Below the pieces are notes generated by a model. That model saw nothing but the letters and a program-made list of their open reading frames with translations, searched no databases and had not been told where the DNA came from. From Candidatus Saccharimonadota bacterium (GTDB lineage Bacteria > Patescibacteriota > Saccharimonadia > Saccharimonadales > SLHW01), in NCBI GenBank assembly GCA_007135955.1, contig SLHW01000030.1:1-5325 (forward strand): 5,325 bases of DNA, written 5' to 3'. Positions 1 through 4,687 of this stretch are shown one piece after another (positions within the stretch are counted from its first letter, which is position 1; every line of letters begins with the position of its first letter). Made by a program: the position numbers and the translations under genes.

Positions 1-62
1 CAAAGCTACTGTTTACACGAAACGATCACCGAGAATAGGGTTGGTTTTGGAGAACTACGAAT

Positions 63-104
63 GGCTTTTGGTTTTTTGTTGTTTGTTATTTGTTTTTAAA
101 AGCC
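63..104. repeat. Inverted repeat flanking a G/T-only tract
   Basis: GGCTTTT at 63-69 is the exact reverse complement of AAAAGCC at 98-104. The 28 bases between are almost only G and T on the + strand, with a single A and no C. A 7-bp hairpin with a large unstructured loop is possible, but there is no terminator-like U-tract after it on either strand. It may be simple low-complexity sequence. Confidence 0.3.
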
Positions 105-373
105 TGGGCACAGTATGACAGGTTGACTATATAGAGTGCAAGGGCTTTTGCGCACAAAATGTGTGCAGGAAACTACCCTGTTCGAGCGAAGAGAACACCA
201 AGAAATAGTACGCTATCCGTTGTGTATGTGACATTGTCTACAGACAGAAAACGGTTGTGGTTGTGTGTTGTCGAAGCGATACATTTGCTACTGGAGTCTA
301 CCGTAGACGAACGAAACAGCTGGAAATGATGAGTGAGGGATGGAGTGAGTTTTCCACAGGGGCTGCATGCTGA

Positions 374-394
374 TTGATACTTGATAATTGATTA
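374..394. repeat. Three tandem heptads, TTGATAN type
   Basis: Three 7-base units run in tandem on the + strand: TTGATAC (374-380), TTGATAA (381-387) and TTGATTA (388-394). The array lies just before and partly within the 391-423 stem. A second heptad array of related composition lies at 4541-4582. Three copies alone could be chance. Confidence 0.35.
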
Positions 395-536
395 AGAGCC
401 CTTAAGTCCATTCAGGCTTTAATGGCTGCTGATAGATGAATGCCACACACAAACGGCAATTTTCAGCGAGAAGATGCTTGAATGAAAAAAAGTGAATGAG
501 TTCTTCAAGCATTGTCGTCTTTGATAATGAAACCAT

Positions 537-577
537 AAAGAACTAGCAGCTAACTGTGGCACTTTTAGCTTCTTTTT
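537..577 (+). terminator. Possible intrinsic terminator on the + strand
   Basis: AGCTAA (548-553) pairs perfectly with TTAGCT (565-570) across an 11-nt loop. After a six-base bulge, AAAGA (537-541) pairs with TCTTT (571-575), and the run of T continues to 577. It would end a + strand transcript coming from the left. The stem is A/U-rich and bulged, so it is only a moderate terminator. No + strand gene that would need it is visible, apart from the candidate RNA at 354-577. Confidence 0.33.
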
Positions 578-645
578 GTTACCAATGACAAATAGTAGGA
601 GGCGTTCACTTAGAGCGAAAATTTAAAATTTTACTTTAAGAGCTA

Positions 646-680
646 AAAATAAAAAATACTTGACACGTCAAGTATTTTTT
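646..680 (-). terminator. Strong intrinsic terminator after rplU
   Basis: AAAAAATACTTGA (651-663) is the perfect reverse complement of TCAAGTATTTTTT (668-680), with a CACG loop, giving a 13-bp stem. On the minus strand it is followed by U6-A-U5, and it starts 25 bases after the rplU stop. Because the stem ends in A/T runs on both sides, it could also stop transcription arriving from the left on the + strand. Confidence 0.88.
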
Positions 681-705
681 ATACCCTTGTTATTCAGACT
701 TAATT

Positions 706-1014
706 TTAAGCAATTTTCTTAATCTTTAGTACTGTCTTGTGTTGTCGATGGCCACGCTTTTTGTTGACACGCTTTTTCGCCTTGAAGCGAATCGAAGTAA
801 CTTTTTCTTTAGCAACGTCTGGATTAACTACTTCGGCAGTAACCTTGCCATCCTTCACTTCAGGTGTGCCAACTTTGGTCTTGCTATCTTCGGTTACCAA
901 TAGTGGAGTAAAATCTACTGATTTCTTAACGTCCTTTAATAGCTCTACCTCTAGCTGATCTCCTTCTGCTACAAGGTATTGTTTGCCGCCGGTGGTAATT
1001 ACTGCTTTTTTCAT
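706..1014 (-). CDS. rplU: 50S ribosomal protein L21
   Basis: A 102-residue protein, the normal length for bacterial L21, a protein of the large ribosomal subunit that binds 23S rRNA. The sequence shows the family's hallmarks: the N-terminal TGGKQY strand (residues 8-13), the central VGTPEV turn (48-53), and the basic C-terminal rRNA-binding signature KKRGHRQHKTVLKI (about 86-98). The ATG start gives MKKAVITTGGKQY, the usual distance from the start to TGGKQY. The gene has its own promoter (1053-1081) and a strong terminator (646-680), so it looks monocistronic. In most bacteria rpmA (L27) follows rplU directly; here 650 bases without rpmA follow. No truncation or frameshift is seen. Confidence 0.97.
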   Translation of the reverse strand: MKKAVITTGGKQYLVAEGDQLEVELLKDVKKSVDFTPLLVTEDSKTKVGTPEVKDGKVTAEVVNPDVAKEKVTSIRFKAKKRVNKKRGHRQHKTVLKIKKIA

Positions 1015-1026
1015 ATCTAGAATTAT

Positions 1027-1031
1027 TCCTC
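1027..1031 (-). promoter_or_regulatory. Ribosome binding site of rplU, long spacing
   Basis: GAGGA lies 12 bases upstream of the rplU ATG, a longer spacing than the usual 5-9 bases. No nearer purine-rich motif and no other in-frame start exists, so this is the likely site, possibly a weak one. Further upstream in the leader, ATACC/GGTAT arms (1042-1053) form a very short dyad followed by ATTTTT. Confidence 0.55.
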
Positions 1032-1052
1032 AAGTCAAAAATATACCAAGGT

Positions 1053-1081
1053 ATCCTAACAGAGTAAACACACTCTGTCAA
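1053..1081 (-). promoter_or_regulatory. Promoter of rplU
   Basis: A perfect -35 box TTGACA (1076-1081) is followed by a 17-base spacer and a -10 box TAGGAT (1053-1058, four of six consensus bases). This sigma-70-type promoter starts only three bases after the ileS stop codon and would start the transcript near 1046, leaving a leader of about 30 nt. It lets rplU be expressed independently of ileS. Confidence 0.72.
1059..1078. promoter_or_regulatory. Perfect 7-bp dyad filling the rplU promoter spacer
   Basis: ACAGAGT-N6-ACTCTGT is a perfect inverted repeat occupying the spacer and the last three bases of the -35 box. A dimeric repressor bound here would block RNA polymerase. It could instead be a small hairpin at the end of the ileS transcript, but no U-tract follows on the minus strand, so it is not a standard terminator. 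The regulator is unknown. Confidence 0.4.
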
Positions 1082-1084
1082 AGA

Positions 1085-3976
1085 TTATTTGTGCTTTTTT
1101 AACTCAATTGTCAGCTTTGCATCACCCACACTTGTCTCGGCAGTATAGTCACCCTCAATTGCTTCAGTTAGCTCAATACAAAGTGTCTCTGCGCAAATCA
1201 CATCTTTGTTTTGCTTAATAGCTGCAGCAAGATCCTCGTCATCCGTCGAAAGCGACAATACAATGCGGTCATCAACATGCAAGTCAGCTTGCTTGCGATT
1301 GTTTTGAACATGTCTAATCACCTCTCGAGCAAGACCTTCTTTTTTGAGTGCTGCTGTAATGTTGGTGTCTAGAGTAACTTTTTGCTCTCCGTTAGAAGAG
1401 CTAGCTAGCTCTTTAACATTTAATTCTTCGAGGATTATTGAGGAAAGTTCTGTTTGGTGTTCGCCAAGGTCAGTTTTGCTCCCGCTTACTGTCACTTTTT
1501 TCAGTGGTTGACGCACCTTGATGCTTGCTTGAGCCCGTTGCGACAAGCCCTCGTTAATGATTCCACGAACATATGCCATGCGATCGATAACCAACTGATC
1601 AATATGGCCTTGTTCTGGCCAGTCAAGTAAGTGGACTGATTCTCCGCCAGTAAGCTTCTGGTACAGCTCCTCGGCTAAAAACGGCGTAAATGGTGCCAGT
1701 ACCTGACTTAGTCGCACCAAGACATAATGCAGGGTCTTGTAGGCATCTTTTTTATCAGTGTCGTTATCGCTCTTCCAGAAACGCTTGCGTGACCGACGTA
1801 CATACCAATTAGAGGCATCCTCTATAAAGCCCAGTAACGGTCGAGTTGCGCTTACAAGGTCATACCCGTTCATGTGTTGATCTACTTCGTTAGCTAGTTG
1901 ATGGAGCCTTGAAACAATCCACTGGTCAAGCACATTATTTAAGCCATCGCTCGGGTCATCGATTGAGCCATCCCACTCCCATCCGTCAACTTCAGCGTAC
2001 ATCGTGAAGAAGTCATACATATTCCAGATCATGCCCAGTTTACGAGCAATATCCTTGACAAAGTCATCCTTAAGGGCAAAGTCCTCGCCATTCAGTAGCG
2101 GACTCTGTAATAGCAACAGCCTAAACGAATCAGCAGAATATTGATCCATTAGCTCGAGTGGGTCAGTATAGTTCTTAAGTTTTTTGCTCATCTTCTTGCC
2201 ATCTGCCGCATTGATAAACCCAGTACAAATCAGGTTCTTAAACGGAGATGAGCCAAATAGAGCAACGTTCACTGCTGTGAGTGAGTAGAACCAGCCTCTC
2301 GTCTGGTCAATTGCCTCGACAATAAAATCAGCCGGAAAACTTGATTCAAACTTCTCTTTATTTTCAAATGGATAGTGGAACTGAGCAAACGGCATAGAAC
2401 CACTTTCGAACCAGCAGTCAATCACCTTGCCTATGTGCTGCAATCTAACACCATCTAACTCAAGATCCACATCCATAACGTTTGGCAAATGATAATCATC
2501 GAGCTTCTTCCCTGTTAGCTGTTCAAACTCCTTGTATGATCCGATGACCTTGACGACTTCGGTTCCGTCATCTCGGGCGCCCTTCCACACAGGGATTGGT
2601 GTTGCCCAATACCTGTCACGTGACAGATTCCAGTCGGGTGCTGACTGTAGAATATTTTTGAAGCGTCCAGTCTTTAGGTGGGCTGGGCGCCAATTAGTTG
2701 CTTGGTTTGATTTGAGCATGTCGTGCTTTTGCCCTTGAATATCCATGAACCAGCTCGGGTGTGCGCGGTACATAAGTTTTGTGCCACAGCGGTGACAATG
2801 CGGATACTCATGCTGGATATAGTCAATCTTCAATGCCTTGTTTTCGGCAACAAGCGTCTTGGCGATCTCTTTATTCACCTCCCAGATGTTTTTGCTGACC
2901 CATCGTCCCTCAGTATAGTTTCCGTTTTCATCAACGATTGATACGATCGGTACTCCTTCTGCTTGACTTAGCTCATAGTCCTCTTCACCATATGCGGGAG
3001 CTTCGTGAACAATTCCAGTACCTTCTTCTGTTGTAACAAAGTCAGCGGAAAGAATGCGATGAGCCTTTGGTCCTCTGTTTTCAAAGATTGGGTGATAGCG
3101 TTTACCAACTAGTTCTGAGCCCCTGACTTGCTTGAGTACTTTTATTGGTAATGGCTGATGTTTCTCATCGGTAAATACTTTTTCTGTTGTTTCTGACGCA
3201 ACATAAATTTTCTTGCCATCGTACTCAACTAGGTCATAGTTTAGTTCGTCGTGTACAGCAATAGCGACATTGGCAGGCAACGTCCACGGAGTTGTTGTCC
3301 AGGCCAGCACATATTCATCATCACTATCTTCGAGCTTAAAGTACACAAAAACACTCGGGTCAGTAACCGTTTGGTAGCTATTCTCCATAGCAACTTCTGA
3401 CTTAGAGATTGGTGTTGCATCTTTAGTGCAATACACGAGCACCTTTTCACTCTCGTATATCTTGCCCTCGTCATAAAGCTTCTGAAACGCCCACCAAACA
3501 GACTCCATGAACTCTGCATCCATCGTCTTGTATGCACCCTTAAACTCAACCCAACGCCCGATTCTATCAATCGCATCTTCCCACTCAGTACCAGTCTTTA
3601 TCATCGAGGCACGGCACGCATTGACGTAATCAGGGATACTAATCTTCGTACCTATCTCTTTTTTGCTCGTGATACCAAGCTGCTTCTCGACAAAAACTTC
3701 TGCTGGCAAGCCATGGCAGTCCCAGCCCCAGCGCCGCTCAACACGCTTTCCTTTCATTGTTTGATAGCGCGCAACACAATCTTTAACAGCCGATATCAAT
3801 AAATGGCCGTGGTGAGGAGTGCCCGTCAAAAAAGGAGGGCCATCATAAAACACAAAAGCATTGCTGCTCGATCGATTCTCTACCGACTTTTCAAATGTTT
3901 TGCTTTCTTTCCAATGGCGTATGATATCTTTTTCATACTCTTTTGCTCGTCGTCTGGTGCCATGCTTGAATTTCAT
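1085..3976 (-). CDS. ileS: Isoleucyl-tRNA synthetase, type 2 (eukaryote-like)
   Basis: A 963-residue cytoplasmic class I synthetase that charges tRNA-Ile with isoleucine using ATP. The catalytic HxGH motif is HHGH (55-58) in TGTPHHGHL, and WGWDCHGLP (83-91) follows. The CP1 editing domain, which removes mischarged valine, has WTTTPWTLPAN (226-236) and GTGIVHEAPAYGEEDY (319-334), with the His324 and Asp333 expected of an active editing site. A Cys pair lies at 394/397. DWNLSRDRYW (448-457) and the KMSKK loop (595-599, for KMSKS) complete the Rossmann core. The anticodon-binding domain follows, including VRQPLKKV (821-828). YDGPP, KMSKKLKNYTDP and the lack of the C-terminal Cys4 zinc module of type 1 enzymes place it in type 2. 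The start is fixed by AGGAG six bases upstream. It is preceded by a T-box leader and followed three bases later by the rplU promoter. Confidence 0.97.
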   Translation of the reverse strand: MKFKHGTRRRAKEYEKDIIRHWKESKTFEKSVENRSSSNAFVFYDGPPFLTGTPHHGHLLISAVKDCVARYQTMKGKRVERRWGWDCHGLPAEVFVEKQLGITSKKEIGTKISIPDYVNACRASMIKTGTEWEDAIDRIGRWVEFKGAYKTMDAEFMESVWWAFQKLYDEGKIYESEKVLVYCTKDATPISKSEVAMENSYQTVTDPSVFVYFKLEDSDDEYVLAWTTTPWTLPANVAIAVHDELNYDLVEYDGKKIYVASETTEKVFTDEKHQPLPIKVLKQVRGSELVGKRYHPIFENRGPKAHRILSADFVTTEEGTGIVHEAPAYGEEDYELSQAEGVPIVSIVDENGNYTEGRWVSKNIWEVNKEIAKTLVAENKALKIDYIQHEYPHCHRCGTKLMYRAHPSWFMDIQGQKHDMLKSNQATNWRPAHLKTGRFKNILQSAPDWNLSRDRYWATPIPVWKGARDDGTEVVKVIGSYKEFEQLTGKKLDDYHLPNVMDVDLELDGVRLQHIGKVIDCWFESGSMPFAQFHYPFENKEKFESSFPADFIVEAIDQTRGWFYSLTAVNVALFGSSPFKNLICTGFINAADGKKMSKKLKNYTDPLELMDQYSADSFRLLLLQSPLLNGEDFALKDDFVKDIARKLGMIWNMYDFFTMYAEVDGWEWDGSIDDPSDGLNNVLDQWIVSRLHQLANEVDQHMNGYDLVSATRPLLGFIEDASNWYVRRSRKRFWKSDNDTDKKDAYKTLHYVLVRLSQVLAPFTPFLAEELYQKLTGGESVHLLDWPEQGHIDQLVIDRMAYVRGIINEGLSQRAQASIKVRQPLKKVTVSGSKTDLGEHQTELSSIILEELNVKELASSSNGEQKVTLDTNITAALKKEGLAREVIRHVQNNRKQADLHVDDRIVLSLSTDDEDLAAAIKQNKDVICAETLCIELTEAIEGDYTAETSVGDAKLTIELKKHK

Positions 3977-3981
3977 AATTT

Positions 3982-3987
3982 GCTCCT
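3982..3987 (-). promoter_or_regulatory. Ribosome binding site of ileS, sequestrable
   Basis: AGGAGC lies five bases before the ATG at 3976 and supports that start. It is perfectly complementary to GCUCCU at 4026-4031, which is also the 3' arm of the T-box helix, so its accessibility is the likely control point for IleRS synthesis. Confidence 0.85.
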
Positions 3988-4023
3988 ATTAATAACCAGA
4001 AATAAAAAAAGACCCTTCTTATT

Positions 4024-4067
4024 GCAGGAGCTCTACTTTTCTTTAACGTAGAACGGTACCATCCTGC
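4024..4067 (-). promoter_or_regulatory. T-box core: antisequestrator helix with UGGUACC bulge
   Basis: Read on the minus strand, GCAGGA (4067-4062) pairs with TCCTGC (4029-4024). A 7-nt bulge UGGUACC (4061-4055) follows, then GTTCTAC (4054-4048) pairs with GTAGAGC (4036-4030, one G-U), closed by an 11-nt loop. This matches the known antiterminator geometry: helix A1, a 7-nt UGGNACC bulge, helix A2. The variable base U pairs with discriminator A73 of tRNA-Ile. In the alternative state GCUCCU (4031-4026) pairs with the Shine-Dalgarno AGGAGC (3987-3982). The two states share bases 4026-4031 and cannot coexist. Confidence 0.85.
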
Positions 4068-4254
4068 TTAATAGGTCCTTGATTACAGCTTTATACGGCA
4101 CCTCGACCGTCGGATTCTACTGAGCGAAGCGAAACCCTGAGCTTTTTTACTCGAGGCTGCTGTGCCGTTCTTCCCGCTACGCACTTATGTTTGATAAGTT
4201 TGTGGATGATAGCCACTTCATCACTTAGATGTAAGTGAAGCGTATTTCAGAGTT

Positions 4255-4283
4255 AGTTTATCACCGGCGAGCGTAAGAAGCAA
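4255..4283 (-). promoter_or_regulatory. Promoter of the ileS leader
   Basis: -35 TTGCTT (4278-4283), a 17-base spacer, and -10 TAAACT (4255-4260) preceded by TGA, which makes an extended (TGn) -10. The stop codon TGA of the upstream gene (4261-4263) is itself the TGn element, and the -35 lies inside that gene's last codons. Transcription would start near 4248, a few bases before the first stem I base at 4244, which fits the RNA fold. Confidence 0.55.
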
Positions 4284-4530
4284 CTTCGCTCATTAGTGGT
4301 AATTTTTCATCTTGCCACAACTTCATTAGTACGCTATCGCTTTTTACGATAGCCAGTACTGCTGGATAACGTACAACATCATAAAGTCGAGCCATGTCAG
4401 CGCCCTCTTTTGTTTCAAGGCTAACTAATTCGATCGATCCGCTATTTTGTGCACGTTCAAAGTCACGAGCATATTGCTCTACCTGTCGAGCATGTTCTGA
4501 GTTTGGGTGATAGAGAATAACGATCTTCAT
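4261..4530 (-). CDS. Small thioredoxin-fold-like protein lacking CxxC
   Basis: An 89-residue protein of unknown function. It begins MKIVILYHPNSEHAR, a first strand and turn like those of thioredoxins and glutaredoxins, but HPNSEH stands where the redox CxxC would be, and the protein contains no cysteine at all. Residues 52-61 (VVRYPAVLAI) look like the strand with the conserved cis-proline (Pro56), preceded by an acidic and helical stretch. The ATG at 4530 is preferred over the upstream in-frame ATG at 4611, because the extra 27 residues would come from the terminator and repeat region and are not protein-like. No Shine-Dalgarno is visible, but a -10-like TATACT ends 8 bases before the ATG, so the mRNA may be leaderless. 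It lies after nrdJ, a redox-dependent enzyme, but is cut off from it by a terminator. A thiol-disulfide role is unlikely; a binding or scaffold role is possible. The fold assignment is by eye. Confidence 0.75.
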   Translation of the reverse strand: MKIVILYHPNSEHARQVEQYARDFERAQNSGSIELVSLETKEGADMARLYDVVRYPAVLAIVKSDSVLMKLWQDEKLPLMSEVASYARR

Positions 4531-4538
4531 ACATAAGT

Positions 4539-4544
4539 AGTATA
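4539..4544 (-). promoter_or_regulatory. Possible -10 box for a leaderless start
   Basis: TATACT matches five of six -10 consensus bases and ends 8 bases before the ATG at 4530. Transcription would start at or within a few bases of the start codon, which would explain the missing Shine-Dalgarno. No good -35 box is found at 16-18 bases; that area is the pyrimidine-rich heptad repeat. Confidence 0.35.
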
Positions 4545-4582
4545 AAGTTAAAAGATGAAAGTAGAAAGCTGAAAATTGAAAA
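4541..4582. repeat. Six degenerate tandem heptads
   Basis: Read on the minus strand, 42 bases split into six 7-base units: TTTTCAA, TTTTCAG, CTTTCTA, CTTTCAT, CTTTTAA, CTTTATA. Each has TTT at positions 2-4, giving a consensus near YTTTYAN. The last unit overlaps the -10-like box of the downstream gene. The register holds without any insertion. Heptanucleotide short tandem repeats are known from cyanobacterial intergenic regions; this array is too degenerate to call homologous to them. Confidence 0.55.
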
Positions 4583-4601
4583 CAACTCGGTGCATTACAC
4601 G

Positions 4602-4637
4602 AAAAATACACCCCTGCTCACCAGCAAGGGTGTATTT
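4602..4637 (-). terminator. Intrinsic terminator after nrdJ
   Basis: On the minus strand AAATACACCCTTGCT (4637-4623) pairs along all 15 bases (one G-U) with AGCAGGGGTGTATTT (4618-4604) around a GGTG loop, and the stem runs into five U. It lies about 50 bases after the nrdJ stop and should separate nrdJ from the next gene. Confidence 0.9.
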
Positions 4638-4646
4638 CTCATTTGA

Positions 4647-4677
4647 GGGCTAAAAGCCCCTGGCTACTTTATCAGCC
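4647..4677 (-). other. Two small hairpins in the nrdJ 3' UTR
   Basis: Between the nrdJ stop and its terminator, GGCT/AGCC arms (4677-4662) and GGGCT/AGCCC arms (4659-4647) can form two small stems on the minus strand. Neither is followed by a U-tract. They may protect the mRNA end or be incidental. Confidence 0.3.
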
Positions 4678-4687
4678 TCTGACGTCT

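Larger units (their letters stand above)
354..577 (+). ncRNA. Candidate structured RNA closed by a long-range helix
   Basis: On the + strand CCACAG (354-359) pairs with CTGTGG (554-559), and GGCTGC (361-366) pairs with GCAGCT (546-551) with one G-U. Together they make a 12-bp closing helix with a 1x2 internal loop around about 180 nt. Inside lie two hairpins: ATTAAGAGCC (391-400, one bulged G) with GGCTTTAAT (415-423), and a perfect 9-bp stem ATGCTTGAA (474-482) with TTCAAGCAT (504-512). The 3' side overlaps a terminator-like hairpin at 537-577, which cannot form together with the closing helix. I do not recognise the fold as any known RNA family, no good promoter is visible, and no gene follows on the + strand. 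Helices of this strength can arise by chance in 650 bases, so this is a weak call. Confidence 0.22.
1..650. other. Long intergenic stretch without a recognised gene
   Basis: I find no convincing protein gene here. Two + frames are open from the left edge, ending at TAA 97-99 and TGA 116-118, so a tail of a gene lying to the left is possible but cannot be named. I searched both strands for tRNA T-arms, tmRNA ends, the RNase P GAGGAAAGUCC and ACAGAA core motifs, the SRP GGAAGCAGC motif and 5S rRNA, and found none. What can be seen: a G/T-rich tract at 63-104, a hairpin at 150-166 (GCGCACA/TGTGTGC), two dyads sharing GTCTAC (236-245 and 296-308), a short heptad repeat at 374-394, and stem-loops at 391-423, 474-512 and 537-577. 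An AGGAGG at 597-602 looks like a Shine-Dalgarno on the + strand, but no ORF follows it before 651. Confidence 0.6.
3977..4248 (-). promoter_or_regulatory. T-box leader (tRNA-Ile sensing) of ileS, probably translational
   Basis: T-box RNAs sense uncharged tRNA by pairing a specifier codon with the anticodon and a UGGN bulge with the tRNA's NCCA end. Three parts are visible. (1) A stem I: TACGC (4244-4240) with GCGTA (4182-4178), then ACTTA (4236-4232) with TAAGT (4187-4183), enclosing an internal loop whose 3' side carries AUCA (4195-4192); AUC is an isoleucine codon. A second AUC lies in the apical loop at 4210-4208. (2) A middle domain: ACGGCA (4168-4163) with TGCCGT (4100-4095), and CCTCGA (4156-4151) with TCGAGG (4106-4101). 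(3) The T-box helix and Shine-Dalgarno switch at 3982-4067. The leader fits ileS, sits directly upstream of it and has its own promoter. Part 3 is firm. The fold of stem I and the choice of specifier are inferred, because I do not see the long canonical stem I motifs. Confidence 0.8.

Noticed and set aside
206..217. 12-base direct repeat TAGTACGCTATC also at 4327-4338
   Set aside because: About one such 12-mer match is expected by chance in a window of this size; the second copy lies inside a coding region.
159..329. 56-codon + strand ORF in the left spacer
   Set aside because: No Shine-Dalgarno at a proper distance, no recognisable motif, and it overlaps the hairpin and dyad sequence; this length is expected by chance.
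350..358. TTTTCCACA, one mismatch from the DnaA box TTATCCACA
   Set aside because: Single copy with no cluster, no AT-rich unwinding element arranged with it and no dnaA nearby; it also fits the candidate RNA helix.
402..536. 44-codon minus strand ORF
   Set aside because: Starts at ATG 536 but has no clear ribosome binding site or family features, and overlaps the stem-loops; likely chance.
3241..3576. 111-codon minus strand ORF inside ileS in another frame
   Set aside because: Out-of-frame shadow of the synthetase coding sequence.
3803..4051. 82-codon + strand ORF across the ileS start and leader
   Set aside because: It lies antisense to the ileS N-terminus and the T-box core, with no supporting features.
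4087..4107. Close resemblance of CGGCACCTCGACC and its flank to the filamentous phage f1 origin region
   Set aside because: The similarity is about 20 bases, from memory, and this segment is one arm of a locally complementary stem in the leader; no other phage sequence is nearby.
4177..4221. 14-codon leader ORF (MKWLSSTNLSNISA) in the ileS leader
   Set aside because: No Shine-Dalgarno and only one isoleucine codon, so it is not an attenuation peptide; it falls in the T-box stem I.
4531..4611. N-terminal extension of the small protein from the ATG at 4611
   Set aside because: Those 27 residues are translated from the heptad repeat and terminator edge; the family-like sequence begins at the ATG at 4530.
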